Assembly: GCA_019246795.1 (NCBI GenBank)
Contig: JAFAPY010000357.1
Coordinates: 1 to 64,000 of the forward strand
Direction of reading: 5' to 3'
Length of the DNA: 64,000 nucleotides
Source: Streptosporangiaceae bacterium
GTDB taxonomy: Bacteria; Actinomycetota; Actinomycetes; Streptosporangiales; Streptosporangiaceae
In this document: one piece after another, positions 53,551-63,442 of the stretch
Layout of the letters: each line of letters begins with the position of its first letter
Position numbering within the stretch: the first letter of the stretch is position 1
Position numbers and translations under genes: made by a program
Notes under the pieces: model-generated
What the model saw: only the letters and a program-made list of their open reading frames with translations
What the model was told of the DNA's origin: nothing
The model's database searches: none

Positions 53551-54218
53551 TGCGGGTCACGATCGCGGGGGCCGGCGCGGTGGGCCGCTCGATCGCCGAG
53601 GAGCTGATCGAGAACGGCCACGAGGTGCTGCTCATCGACAACGATCCCGCGGCGATCAAGGTGGACAGCGTGCCGCGGGCCGAGTGGCTGCTCGCCGACG
53701 CCTGCGAGATCAGCTCGCTGGACGACGCGCAGCTGTACCGGTCCAACGTGGTCATAGCCGCGACGGGTGACGACAAGGTCAACCTGGTGGTGGCGCTGCT
53801 CGCCAAGACCGAGTACGGCGTTCCCCGGGTCGTGGCGAGGGTGAACAACCCGGACAACGAGTGGCTGTACAACGAGTCCTGGGGTGTCGACGTCGCGGTT
53901 TCCACGCCCAGGCTGTTGTCCGCGCTGGTGGAAGAGGCGGTCAGCGTCGGCGACCTGGTGCGGCTGATGACGTTCGGCCAGAGCGAGACCAGCCTGGTGG
54001 AGCTGACCATGCCCGCCGACGCGCCGCTGGTCGGACAGCGGGTCGGCGGGATCGAATGGCCGTCGGACACGGCGCTGGTCGCCATCCTGCGCGAGAGCAG
54101 GGTCCTGGTCCCGCAGCCCGACGATCCGCTGCAGGCCGGCGACGAGCTGTTCTTCGTGGCCGGGGAGGACGTGGAGGAGGAGCTCGCGCGCCTGCTGCGC
54201 GCTAACGAGTCTCGGTGA
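53550..54218 (+). CDS. TrkA family potassium uptake protein (second subunit)
   Basis: 'MRVTIAGAGAVGRSIAEELIENGHEVLLIDNDP'; TGATG overlap with the previous gene. Confidence 0.94.
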   Translation: MRVTIAGAGAVGRSIAEELIENGHEVLLIDNDPAAIKVDSVPRAEWLLADACEISSLDDAQLYRSNVVIAATGDDKVNLVVALLAKTEYGVPRVVARVNNPDNEWLYNESWGVDVAVSTPRLLSALVEEAVSVGDLVRLMTFGQSETSLVELTMPADAPLVGQRVGGIEWPSDTALVAILRESRVLVPQPDDPLQAGDELFFVAGEDVEEELARLLRANESR

Positions 54219-54912
54219 ACTCCGGGCCGCGCTGGAACGGGTGCAGCTCGGTGGCGAACCTGTTCTGCTCCTGGGCGGGCTGCTCGTCGAGCGCCTGCTG
54301 CGCCTCCGGCGGCAGCCGCAACTCCAGCAGGTCCCGCGGCGGCACCGGGTGATCCCCGCGCACCACGACGATGTCCCTGAGCACCTCCTCGAGCAGGGCG
54401 GCGGGCTCGCCGCCGCGGGCCGCCGGGCCGGTGAACAGGCCGCGGAGAAACCACCGCGGGCCGTCGACGCCGGCGAACCTGACCAGCCGCGACCCGGACG
54501 CCGGCCGGCCCGCTTCCGCCGGGACCTCGGCGGCCAGCTCGGTGCCGAACCATCCGGGCAGCTCCTGGCTGCGGCCGCCCGCCGCGCGCACCTCGGCGGC
54601 GATCTCGGCGCGGACCTCGTCCCACAGCGCGCTGCCGCGTGCCGCCGCGAACGCCTGTACCTGCAGCTCGCTGTCCCCCTGCCTGACCGTTACCCAGGCC
54701 CCGTGCTGCTCGGCCAGGACAAGCTGGATCTCGTGGAAGGGGCCGACCGGCACCCGCAGGCTGCCGAGATCGACCCGCTCCCGCGCCGGATGCGGCTCCG
54801 CGGCATCCCACGGGCCGCCCCCGGCGCGCAGCGCCGGGCTCTGCCCGGTCTCGTCAAGCTCTTCGTCCCCCGGGTCCTGGTCCGCATCCGCGCGATGTCG
54901 CCGCCGAAACAC
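54202..54912 (-). CDS. DUF3710 domain-containing protein
   Basis: 'VDLGSLRVPVGPFHEIQLVLAEQHGAWVTVRQGDSELQVQAFAAAR...DGPRWFLRGLFTGPAA'. Confidence 0.9.
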   Translation of the reverse strand: MFRRRHRADADQDPGDEELDETGQSPALRAGGGPWDAAEPHPARERVDLGSLRVPVGPFHEIQLVLAEQHGAWVTVRQGDSELQVQAFAAARGSALWDEVRAEIAAEVRAAGGRSQELPGWFGTELAAEVPAEAGRPASGSRLVRFAGVDGPRWFLRGLFTGPAARGGEPAALLEEVLRDIVVVRGDHPVPPRDLLELRLPPEAQQALDEQPAQEQNRFATELHPFQRGPEFTETR

Positions 54913-54929
54913 TTGCGCATTCTCCTTCG

Positions 54930-55439
54930 CTATAGCCCCGGCGGGGCTCCCTGGCCCGTTGAGCCGAAGCCTCCGTCGCCCCGGGCGGACCCGGGGAGCA
55001 CCGCCGCCTCGTGGAACACCGCCCGCTCTACCCGCTGGACGACGAGCTGGGCGATCCGGTCCCCGCGCTTGAAGCTGACCGGGTTCTCGGCGTCGGTATT
55101 CAGCAAGGTGACCTTGATCTCGCCGCGGTAGCCCGCGTCGACGGTCCCCGGCGCGTTGACGAGCGTCACCCCGTACCTCGCCGCCAGACCGGAGCGAGGC
55201 AGCACGAACGCCGCGTACCCGGCGGGAAGCGCGATGGCCAGCCCCGTGCCGACCAGCGCGCGCTCGCCGGGGCCGAGCTCGACATTCTGGGCCGAAGCCA
55301 GGTCCGCGCCGGCATCGCCTGGCCGGGCGTACGACGGCAGCGGCATGCCCGGATCGAGGCGCCTTATCAGCACATCGGGGCCGCGGCAGTCTGCTCGCAA
55401 CGGGGACTCCCTCCTACGGACGGCGAGCATAGCCGACAT
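54930..55439 (-). CDS. dut: dUTP diphosphatase
   Basis: '[11 protein letters not shown]', '[34 protein letters not shown]', '[10 protein letters not shown]'. Confidence 0.96.
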   Translation of the reverse strand: MSAMLAVRRRESPLRADCRGPDVLIRRLDPGMPLPSYARPGDAGADLASAQNVELGPGERALVGTGLAIALPAGYAAFVLPRSGLAARYGVTLVNAPGTVDAGYRGEIKVTLLNTDAENPVSFKRGDRIAQLVVQRVERAVFHEAAVLPGSARGDGGFGSTGQGAPPGL

Positions 55440-55445
55440 CCGCGC

Positions 55446-56801
55446 TCACGGCGGGTCGCCGGGATCGGGCGGGTCCGGGGAGTCCGGGGGTTCGCGGCGC
55501 CGCAGCTCGGGCACGGCACGGGTGATCACGGCGACCACCGGGACGGCGACCAAGGCACCGGGGATGCCGGCCAGCACGCCGCCGACGGCAAGCGCCAGGA
55601 TGATCCCGAGCGGGTGCAGCCGGATCACCCGGCCGACGACCTGCGGCTGGAGCAGGTGGGCCTCGAGCTGGTCCTCGACGACCAGCACGATCACCAGGAT
55701 GACGGCGTCCAGCCAGCCCTTGGTGGCCAGCGTCACCAGGACGGCCAGCGCCCCGGCCACCAGCAGCCCTACCAGGGGCACGAACGCCGCCATGAACACC
55801 AGCACGGCCAGCGGGAGAGCCAGCGGCACGCCCATGATCCACAGCGCTATCCCGACCACGGCCCCGTGGATGGCGGCCACCGCGACCGTGCCGCGCATGT
55901 AATACACGACCGCGGTCCACGACGCGCGCCCGGCCCGGTCCCAGCGGCGCGCGTTGTGTGGCTGCATCTTGCCGATCAGCCAGTTCCAGATCCGCTCCCC
56001 GTCCTTGATCAGGAAGAACATGACAAACAGCATCAGCACCAGGCCGCCGAAGAACTCTGCGGCGATCCTGCCGCCGGTCACCACCGTGCCCTCGATAACC
56101 GATCTGTGCGTGCTGACGTACTTGGGGATGTTATTCAGCAGGTTCTTGACGTTGGTGTTCTTGAGATGGAAGGGCGGGCCGGACAGCAGCGACTCGATCT
56201 GCGTCGCCGTGTGCTTCGCCTCGGCCACCAGCGTCGGGTACTCGGCACTCACCCGGGCGCTGATGAGCCACCCGAGCCCGCCCAGCACGGCGGCCGCGAT
56301 CAGCAGCGTGCACCAGGTGGCGGCAAGCGCCGGCAGCCCGGCCCGGCGCAGCCTGCCTGCCAGCGGCTGCAGCAGCGCGGTGAGCAGCAACGCCGCGACG
56401 CACGGCACCACCACGATGTACAGCACGCCGAACACGCGGGCGACCAGGTACACGACGACGGCGATGATCAGCAGCCGCCAGGACCATCCGGCACCGGTCT
56501 GCAGCCAGCCAGGCACCCGGTCCTGCCTGTGCGCCCCCCCGGCGCCGTGGGCGTCCGGCGCCGCGGCCTCGCGGCCGTCCGGCATCGCGGATTGCTGGGA
56601 ACGCCGGATCGTCTCGCGGGCCACCGGATCCCGTGCGGTCATGATGTTACCGTTACCGCTGCTGGCGGGAATTACTCCGCCTGCCGTCTCCTCACCGCGG
56701 TCCTCGCGCCTGCCGGCGCCGTCAGGGCCGGTTGCGCTGCGGCGGCCCGGCGTGAGCCGCTCCCGCCACGACCGCATCACACCCACTACCCTCGAGTGCA
56801 T
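55446..56801 (-). CDS. AI-2E family transporter
   Basis: Multi-TM, 'GIPGALVAVPVVAVI'; start uncertain (ATG near 56641 also possible). Confidence 0.87.
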   Translation of the reverse strand: MHSRVVGVMRSWRERLTPGRRSATGPDGAGRREDRGEETAGGVIPASSGNGNIMTARDPVARETIRRSQQSAMPDGREAAAPDAHGAGGAHRQDRVPGWLQTGAGWSWRLLIIAVVVYLVARVFGVLYIVVVPCVAALLLTALLQPLAGRLRRAGLPALAATWCTLLIAAAVLGGLGWLISARVSAEYPTLVAEAKHTATQIESLLSGPPFHLKNTNVKNLLNNIPKYVSTHRSVIEGTVVTGGRIAAEFFGGLVLMLFVMFFLIKDGERIWNWLIGKMQPHNARRWDRAGRASWTAVVYYMRGTVAVAAIHGAVVGIALWIMGVPLALPLAVLVFMAAFVPLVGLLVAGALAVLVTLATKGWLDAVILVIVLVVEDQLEAHLLQPQVVGRVIRLHPLGIILALAVGGVLAGIPGALVAVPVVAVITRAVPELRRREPPDSPDPPDPGDPP

Positions 56802-57279
56802 GCGCGATTACCGCGAACGGCTGAACGTACCGCTCGCCTGGTGGCTGCTTGCCGTCCCAACCGTCCTCATCCTCGGCAGCACTGCCATCGCCGGCCTGCC
56901 GTGGCCGTGGCCGGCGATCATCATCGGCGGCCTGGCCGCGGGCTGCGCGGCGATGCTGGTGGCTCTGGGCAGGGCCACGATCGAGGTCGGCGACGGGACG
57001 CTGCGCGCCGGAGGTGCGGTGCTGCCGCTGACCGCCGTCAGCGAGGTGATCGCCTTGGACGAAAAGCAGTCCACGCGTCTGCGCGGCCCGCGAGGGGACC
57101 CGGCCGCCCGCCTGTATCTGCGACCCTACCTCAAGCAATCCGTCTACGTGGCCGTGGACTCGCCGGCACCGGGAGGCTCCAAGGCCCCTTACTGGCTGAT
57201 AGGCACCAGGCATCCGGCGGAGCTGGCCGATGCGATCGAACGGTGCCGGGTGCAGGCCGGCCACGGGTTAGTGGCATGA
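56800..57279 (+). CDS. DUF3093 domain-containing protein
   Basis: 'MRDYRERLNVPLAWWLLAVPTVLILG', two TM then 'IALDEKQSTRLRGPRGDPAARLYLRPYLKQSVYVAVD'; ATG 56800. Confidence 0.9.
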   Translation: MRDYRERLNVPLAWWLLAVPTVLILGSTAIAGLPWPWPAIIIGGLAAGCAAMLVALGRATIEVGDGTLRAGGAVLPLTAVSEVIALDEKQSTRLRGPRGDPAARLYLRPYLKQSVYVAVDSPAPGGSKAPYWLIGTRHPAELADAIERCRVQAGHGLVA

Positions 57280-57324
57280 TGGCGCGGACGCAAGGTACCG
57301 AAGGCTGTGAGGGAAGGCAGTGGG

Positions 57325-57615
57325 ATGGCAGACAGCAAGGTTGATCTCGGCACCAGGGTCACCACCGCACTGGCGGCCATGGCTGCCGCCTTTGTGGCGC
57401 GCAAGGTGATCACGTTTGCCTGGACCAAGGTCACCGGCAAGGAACCTCCCACGCACCCGGAGGACCCGCAGGTGGCGCTCGCCGAAGCCCTCGGCTGGGC
57501 CATGCTGACCGGCGTCGCCGTCGAGGCGGCGCGGCTGCTCGCAACCCGGGCTGCTGCAGGCAGGGCTAAGCACAGCGAGGCTCGCGAGCCCGCCGGCGCG
57601 GCGGCCGGCCGCTAA
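57325..57615 (+). CDS. DUF4235 domain-containing protein
   Basis: 'VARKVITFAWTKVTGKEPPTHPEDPQVALAEALGWAMLTGVAVEAARLLATR'. Confidence 0.87.
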   Translation: MADSKVDLGTRVTTALAAMAAAFVARKVITFAWTKVTGKEPPTHPEDPQVALAEALGWAMLTGVAVEAARLLATRAAAGRAKHSEAREPAGAAAGR

Positions 57616-57911
57616 GCTGCGCACTCCCGGCAGACAAGCTGGCCATTGCGGTCTTCGGCAAGCTGGCTGCGGTGGTGCACAAGGAAGCAACGGGAACAGG
57701 TGAACTCGTCCGCCTGCCGCGGTATCACCCGGAATGAAAGCTCCTCGTTCGACAAGTCAGCACCCGGCAGCTCCAGTGACTCGGCAACATCGTCAGGGTC
57801 AAGGTCGATCGTGCTCGATGACTTGTCCATCCGGCGAGCCTGCAGCTCCTGGAGGCTGTCTTCAGTGAGGTCGTCGTCGGTCTTCCGCGGGCTGTCGTAA
57901 TCGGTGGCCAT
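57612..57911 (-). CDS. DUF4193 domain-containing protein
   Basis: 'MATDYDSPRKTDDDLTEDSLQELQARR', 'FTCSRCFLVHHRSQLAEDRNGQLVCRECAA'. Confidence 0.94.
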   Translation of the reverse strand: MATDYDSPRKTDDDLTEDSLQELQARRMDKSSSTIDLDPDDVAESLELPGADLSNEELSFRVIPRQADEFTCSRCFLVHHRSQLAEDRNGQLVCRECAA

Positions 57912-58059
57912 CTGGGTGGTCCATCCCCCTTCATCACGTGGCTGCGCGGTTGTAACGCTTTCACGGCCGTAGTTGTGCCCGATTCCGGCCGGGAATTCTG
58001 TCACGTTCGCGGCAAGCGCACACGCGGCTCGCCGAAGATAATCGCACGGCCGCGGGGAC

Positions 58060-58890
58060 CTATTCCCGTTCCGGGTCCAGGCTGGCCAGGAAGCGGTCAA
58101 GCTGCCGGTACAGCCCGGAACTCGCGGCGAGCACCATCGAGCCACTCTCCGGCTTGCCGGACAGGCCGCCCACCACCGCACCCGCCTCGCGGGCGATGAG
58201 GCCGCCTGCCGCATAGTCCCAGTAGTTCAGGCCGCGTTCGAAGAACGCATCGACCCGCCCCGCCGCCACCGAGCACAGGTCCACGGCGGCTGAGCCGCCG
58301 CGCCGGATGTCCCGCACCTGGGGCAGCACGGCCGCGATCACCTCGCCCTGCACCCGCCGGCGCGCCGCGGAGTAACCGAATCCGGTCGCCACCAGCGCCT
58401 GCTCCAGGGCCCGTACCGACGTGCACCGGAGCCGGATCCCGGTTCCCGGATCGCCGCCGCGGCGCAGCCAGGCTCCGCCCCCGGCCACGGCGGTGAAGGT
58501 CTCACCGAATCTGGGCACCTCCACCACGCCGGCCACCACCGCGCCGTCCACCTCGGCGGCTATGGATACCGCCCAGTCACGCAGGCCGTACAGGTAGTTG
58601 ACGGTGCCGTCGAGCGGGTCGACCACCCATCGCACCCGGCGCCCGGTGGCCGCCCCATGGCTCTGGCCGCCCTCCTCGCCGAGGATGGCGTCGCCTGGCC
58701 GGGCCGCGCGGAGGCGCCCGGCGATCACCGCCTCGGCGGCGCGGTCCATCGCGGTCACGACGTCGGTGGGGCTTGATTTGGTGCTGACAACCGCGGGGCG
58801 CACGTCGCCCCGCCATGAGGCGAGCAGGCCGCCTGCCTCGCTGGCCGCGGCAGCGGCGATCCGCAGCAGGGCTTCCGGATCCGCGGTCAT
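58060..58890 (-). CDS. inositol monophosphatase family protein
   Basis: 'ILGEEGGQS', 'RWVVDPLDGTVNYLYG', 'WDYAAGGLIAREAGA'. Confidence 0.94.
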   Translation of the reverse strand: MTADPEALLRIAAAAASEAGGLLASWRGDVRPAVVSTKSSPTDVVTAMDRAAEAVIAGRLRAARPGDAILGEEGGQSHGAATGRRVRWVVDPLDGTVNYLYGLRDWAVSIAAEVDGAVVAGVVEVPRFGETFTAVAGGGAWLRRGGDPGTGIRLRCTSVRALEQALVATGFGYSAARRRVQGEVIAAVLPQVRDIRRGGSAAVDLCSVAAGRVDAFFERGLNYWDYAAGGLIAREAGAVVGGLSGKPESGSMVLAASSGLYRQLDRFLASLDPERE

Positions 58891-59990
58891 CCCGGCCGTG
58901 CCGCGGACTGATACCGGCAGCAGTCCGCCAGGCAATCCTGGTCCGGTACCCCGATGCTGCCCAGGGCGGCGGCGTGCCCGGGCGGCAAGCCGATCCGTTC
59001 CCGGACCAGGTCGGTGACCATGGACACGAAGCCGGGGTGGGCGCCAGGGGTGGCCGCCCGCGCGAACGCCAGGCCCAGGACGCCGGCCGCATGCGCCGCC
59101 TCTGCATCCAGGTCATGCCGGACCTCCATGTGGTCGGACACGAAGCCGACCGGGACCACCACCACGGCCTTGACCCCGGACCTCGCCAGCTCGGCGAGAT
59201 GGTCGCCCACGTCGGGTTCGAGCCAGGGCTGCGAAGGGGGGCCGCTCCTGCTCGAGTAGGCGAGCGTCCACGGGTGCGCGCCGCCATCGGTTCGTTCGGC
59301 AATAAGACGCGCCGCCTCGGTCAGCTCGGCCACGTACCTGTGCCCGGCCGGCGCTGCTGGCTTGATCGGCTGTGCCGACGGGGTTGTTGTGGTCGGCGGC
59401 GCCGACGGGGGACCGCTGGCATCGGCCATCGCCACCGGGATGCTGTGCGCGGTGAACACGAGGTGTGCGCCGTCCCGCAGGCCGGCCGGCAGCGTGGCGA
59501 GCGCGGCGCGCGCATGCTCGGCGAACGGCCCGATGAAGCCGGGATGGTTGAAGAAACGCCTGATCTTGTCGATGCGCGGCGCGGCGGCACCGACGGCGGC
59601 GCGAGCCTGCGCGATGTCGTCCAGGTACTGCCTGCAGCTGGAGTACGAGCTGTAGGCCGAGGTGACGAAGGCAACGGCGTGCTGCACCCCGTCAGCGGCC
59701 ATCGTGCGCACCGTGTCGGCCAGGTACGGGGCCCAGTTCCGGTTCCCCCAGTACAGCGGGAGCCGCAGGCCGTTCCCGGCGAAGTCGGCGTGCAGCGCAG
59801 CCAGCAGGTCCCGGCACTGCTGGTTGATCGGGCTCATCCCGCCGAACGCATAGTAGTGCTCGGCCACGGCCGCCAGTCGTTCCGGGGGGACGCCCCGGCC
59901 GCGCGTGACGTTCTCCAGGAACGGCAGCACGTCTTCGGGTCGCTCCGGGCCGCCGAACGACACAAGCAGGAACGCATCATAGGCCGACAC
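58887..59990 (-). CDS. hemH: ferrochelatase
   Basis: 'DAFLLVSFGGPERPEDVLPFLENVTRGRGVP', 'LVFTAHSIPVAMAD', 'YSSRSGPPSQPWLEPDV'; GTG start. Confidence 0.96.
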   Translation of the reverse strand: MSAYDAFLLVSFGGPERPEDVLPFLENVTRGRGVPPERLAAVAEHYYAFGGMSPINQQCRDLLAALHADFAGNGLRLPLYWGNRNWAPYLADTVRTMAADGVQHAVAFVTSAYSSYSSCRQYLDDIAQARAAVGAAAPRIDKIRRFFNHPGFIGPFAEHARAALATLPAGLRDGAHLVFTAHSIPVAMADASGPPSAPPTTTTPSAQPIKPAAPAGHRYVAELTEAARLIAERTDGGAHPWTLAYSSRSGPPSQPWLEPDVGDHLAELARSGVKAVVVVPVGFVSDHMEVRHDLDAEAAHAAGVLGLAFARAATPGAHPGFVSMVTDLVRERIGLPPGHAAALGSIGVPDQDCLADCCRYQSAARPG

Positions 59991-60127
59991 GCCCTCAGGG
60001 TATCGGGGCGGAGTCGTCCGCTGGCCGGCCCCGCGACCGGCGATATCGTGGTGGCATGGGGCAGCGCTGCGGATGACGGGGGCCGACGACGCGGGCACCC
60101 GCCCACCTTTCCCCCTCTCCGCGTGTC

Positions 60128-61381
60128 ATGCTGGCCCGGCCGTTGCAGCCGTACCGGGACGTCTTCCGGATCCCTGGCGCCTGGCGGTTCTCGGTGGCCG
60201 GCGTCATCGGGCGGATGCCGATGTCGATGTTCGGACTGGGCACCGTGCTGCTGATCTCGGCGGTGACCGGCGGGTACGGCGTGGCCGGCGCGGTGTCCGC
60301 GGCCGGCTCGCTCGGTTACGCGTTCTGCTCGCCGCTGGTGGCCCGGCTGGTCGATTCCCAGGGCCAGCGCCGCGTGCTGCTGCCGCTTGTCACGGTGTTC
60401 GCGGCAGCCACCGCCGCGCTGATCGCCGCTGTCCAGGCACACGCGCCGACCTGGGTTTTCTTCGTGGCCGGCATGGTTGCGGGCTCCGCTATGCCGTCGC
60501 TGGGCGCCATGGTCCGTGCCCGGTGGAGCATGCTGCTTGCCGACTCGCCCCGGCTGCATGCCGCCTTCAGCTTCGAGTCCGTCGCCGACGAGCTGTGCTT
60601 CATCCTCGGGCCCGCGGCGGTGACGCTGCTGGCCACCGAGGTGTTTCCTGCCGCCGGCGTCGGGGCGGCCGCCGTGCTATGCGTCGCCGGATCGCTGTGG
60701 TTCGCCGCCCAGCGGAGCACCGAGCCCGCTGTCATCGGCCCGGACCGGCCCGGTAAGGGCCGGCAGGCGCGCGGGGCCACGATCGCCGGGGGACTGCCGG
60801 CGCCCGGGCTGGCCGTGCTGGCGCCGGTGTACCTGCTGCTCGGCGCCATGTTCGTCTCGGTCGACCTGAGCACGGTCGCGTTCGCGCAGCACTTCGGGCA
60901 CAAGCCGCTGGCCGGCTTCATCCTCGCCACGTACGCGTTCGGCAGCGCGACCGGAGGGCTATGGTACGGGACCAGGCAGTGGCAGGCGGCGGCGGAGTGC
61001 AGGTTCGCGGTCACGCTCACGCTCACCGCGCTCGGGGTGGGCACGTTCGCCGCGATGCCGAACCTGATCGCGCTTGCCTGCGTGGCCTACCTGTCCGGGC
61101 TCACCATCGCGCCGACGCTGATCGCCGGCGTCAGCTTGCTCGAGGCGCAGGCCAGTCCGGCCAGGCGCACCGAGGCGATCACCTGGCTGTCCAGCGCCAT
61201 AGCCGTCGGCGTGGCCGTCGGAGCGTCGGTCACAGGCTTTGTCATCGACGCGCACGGCCCGCGGGTCGGCTACGCGTTCGCTGCGGCATGCGGGGCGGCG
61301 AGCGCCGCGACGTGCCTGCTGGGCCTGCGGCGGCTGCGGGCCCCGGCCGCCGCAGCGCAGCGGAGTCAGACTCCGGGGTAG
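60128..61381 (+). CDS. MFS transporter
   Basis: 417 aa, 12 hydrophobic segments, 'YRDVFRIPGAWRFSVAGVIGRMPMSMFGLGTVLLI'. Confidence 0.9.
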   Translation: MLARPLQPYRDVFRIPGAWRFSVAGVIGRMPMSMFGLGTVLLISAVTGGYGVAGAVSAAGSLGYAFCSPLVARLVDSQGQRRVLLPLVTVFAAATAALIAAVQAHAPTWVFFVAGMVAGSAMPSLGAMVRARWSMLLADSPRLHAAFSFESVADELCFILGPAAVTLLATEVFPAAGVGAAAVLCVAGSLWFAAQRSTEPAVIGPDRPGKGRQARGATIAGGLPAPGLAVLAPVYLLLGAMFVSVDLSTVAFAQHFGHKPLAGFILATYAFGSATGGLWYGTRQWQAAAECRFAVTLTLTALGVGTFAAMPNLIALACVAYLSGLTIAPTLIAGVSLLEAQASPARRTEAITWLSSAIAVGVAVGASVTGFVIDAHGPRVGYAFAAACGAASAATCLLGLRRLRAPAAAAQRSQTPG

Positions 61382-62514
61382 TTCCTGGCGTACTCGCTGG
61401 CCAGTGCGAGCACCTCGTTGACGTACCAGGTGGCGTGGTTGTAGTCGAAGATCGCCTGACTCAGCGTGGCAGGGCTCGCTGCGCCGTCGGCGCACAGCAT
61501 CCGCGCGGCCGACGGCACCGCGTCCAGCGGGTTCATGATGTTCGGTGGCCCGGTCTGGCCGAACCCGTCGATGCCCCACACCGCCCAGGTAGCCGGCATG
61601 AACTGCATCGGACCGAGCGCCCCCGCGCTGGACGGGCCGTCGTTGGCGCCGTTGCCGCTCTCGATCTCCCCGATCGCGGCCAGCACCGTCCACGACATGC
61701 CGGGGCAGTACGCCTTGGCGGATTCCTGGTAGAGCAGCAGGTAGTTCGCCGGCGCGCCCGCCGCGGGTGTCGGCACGTCGGTGACGACGGGCAGCTCACC
61801 GGGGGTTTCCTTGATGTACGGCACCAGGTTGACCACCTGACCGCGGGTGCCGATCACCGACTGGACCTTGGCCTTCAGCGCGCCAAGGTCCGCCCCGGGC
61901 GCGTTGATCAGCACGGCGAAGTTCTTCGCCAGCCCCAGCTGGGCCGACCGTGCCTTGTCCACGATCGCGTCCGCGCCCGGCACGCTCAGCGCGGCCTGCG
62001 TGCCGAACGGCACCGCAGCGGTGATCGCCGCCGACACCGGATAGGCGTGCCCGTCGGCCAGGTGCAGCTTGCGCGCGGCGGCGCGGGTGGTGACGAGCCT
62101 TCCCTTGGTCAGGTCCGACCAGACCGCGGCCGACGCCGCCGTCATCGGCGGCGTCCAGGAGCGGAACGCCTGCGGCGACACGCCGAGCACGTTGGCGCTG
62201 CTGCCGTTGACGGTGATCCTCCCGCCGTCGACGGGCAGCACCGCAAGGACGTCGGCCAGCTTGCGGACCTTGGCGAGTTGCGCTGCGGTGATCCCGCCAG
62301 GTACGGCCGCCATCAGGTCCGGCACGAACAGCTGCCGGGGCGGAGCCCCCGCCGAGCCCGGAGAACCGGGGATGCCGGCGACCGGCGGCGGGGCGGCATG
62401 AGCGGCCGACGGGATGATACTCGCCTGGCTCGGCGGGGCGGCGAACGCGACAACGCAGGCAGCCGCCGCTGCGGTTCCGGCGGCGCTCAGGACAGCACGG
62501 CGTAGCACTCGCAC
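61366..62514 (-). CDS. secreted lytic transglycosylase
   Basis: SLT motifs 'LAAIGEIESGNGANDGPSSAGALGPMQFMPATWAVWGIDG', 'IFDYNHATWYVNEVLALASEYA'; signal-like N-term; track ORF 5'-extended. Confidence 0.9.
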   Translation of the reverse strand: MRVLRRAVLSAAGTAAAAACVVAFAAPPSQASIIPSAAHAAPPPVAGIPGSPGSAGAPPRQLFVPDLMAAVPGGITAAQLAKVRKLADVLAVLPVDGGRITVNGSSANVLGVSPQAFRSWTPPMTAASAAVWSDLTKGRLVTTRAAARKLHLADGHAYPVSAAITAAVPFGTQAALSVPGADAIVDKARSAQLGLAKNFAVLINAPGADLGALKAKVQSVIGTRGQVVNLVPYIKETPGELPVVTDVPTPAAGAPANYLLLYQESAKAYCPGMSWTVLAAIGEIESGNGANDGPSSAGALGPMQFMPATWAVWGIDGFGQTGPPNIMNPLDAVPSAARMLCADGAASPATLSQAIFDYNHATWYVNEVLALASEYARNYPGV

Positions 62515-62676
62515 AACGTATAAGACGGTACAACGCGGTGCGCGCCGGCAGAAAGGCCCCATGAGAGTTCTTAACCTTTCGGGGATCGAACCCTGATGTC
62601 GCGCGGCGCGGCAACATGCGGCAGCCGTCGGCACTCTCATCACCTCAGACCGACAGGCAACGGCTACCCTCTTGCT

Positions 62677-63387
62677 ATGAGCCAGGAGGCAAGCAGCGGC
62701 CCCGCCGAAGCCACGCCACCCGGGACCGCGCGGCCACCGAGGCAGCAGCCCGCCAGACCGTCGCTCGGCGGCGGCACCCCGGCCCAGGACCGCGAGCTCC
62801 GGGCCCAGGGCCGGGAAACCGTCCGCAGGCTGCTCGAGGCCGGCATGATCGAGTTCGAGGAGCGCGGGTTTCATGGTGTCCGGGTCGACGACGTGGTGCG
62901 CCGGGCCGGCATCTCGCACGGCACGTTCTACCTGTACTTCTCGAACAAGGAAGACCTCTTCAAGGCGCTGCTGCGGGACGCGCTGCACGACATGGAAACC
63001 GTGGCGGGCGACTTCCCGGTCGTCACCAGCGACGATACCGGGCTGAAGGTGCTGCGCCAGTGGGTGCGGAAGTTCTTCAGGGCCTATGCCGCGCACGCCA
63101 CCGTGATCCGGATCCTCAGCCAGGCGGACCTGGTGCCCGAGGAGGTGTTCGGCGACGGGCTGCGGCTTTTCTTCAGCATCGCGGAGGCCATGACCACCGG
63201 CATGACGGCCGCCGCCCAGGCGGCCGGGCGGCACCAGGAACACGCGGAGCTGACCGCCGTAGCCTGCCTGATGATGCTGGAACGGGTGAACTACCTGATC
63301 AGCGCGGAGGTAAGGCTGCCGGAGGAGGAGATGGCCGACCGTATCGCCGACATCATGTTCGCCGCGTTCGGCCTCAACGTCACCTAA
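62677..63387 (+). CDS. TetR/AcrR family transcriptional regulator
   Basis: 'FEERGFHGVRVDDVVRRAGISHGTFYLYFSNKEDLFKALL'. Confidence 0.94.
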   Translation: MSQEASSGPAEATPPGTARPPRQQPARPSLGGGTPAQDRELRAQGRETVRRLLEAGMIEFEERGFHGVRVDDVVRRAGISHGTFYLYFSNKEDLFKALLRDALHDMETVAGDFPVVTSDDTGLKVLRQWVRKFFRAYAAHATVIRILSQADLVPEEVFGDGLRLFFSIAEAMTTGMTAAAQAAGRHQEHAELTAVACLMMLERVNYLISAEVRLPEEEMADRIADIMFAAFGLNVT

Positions 63388-63405
63388 GCGGCGCGATAGC
63401 CCCCG

Positions 63406-63435
63406 GTCGTTCGGGAAGAAGTCGTTCGGTAAGAA
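63406..63435. repeat. 2 x 15-bp repeat gtcgttcgg(g/t)aagaa between tetR and guaB1
   Basis: Read directly. Confidence 0.85.
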
Positions 63436-63442
63436 TCTGTAG

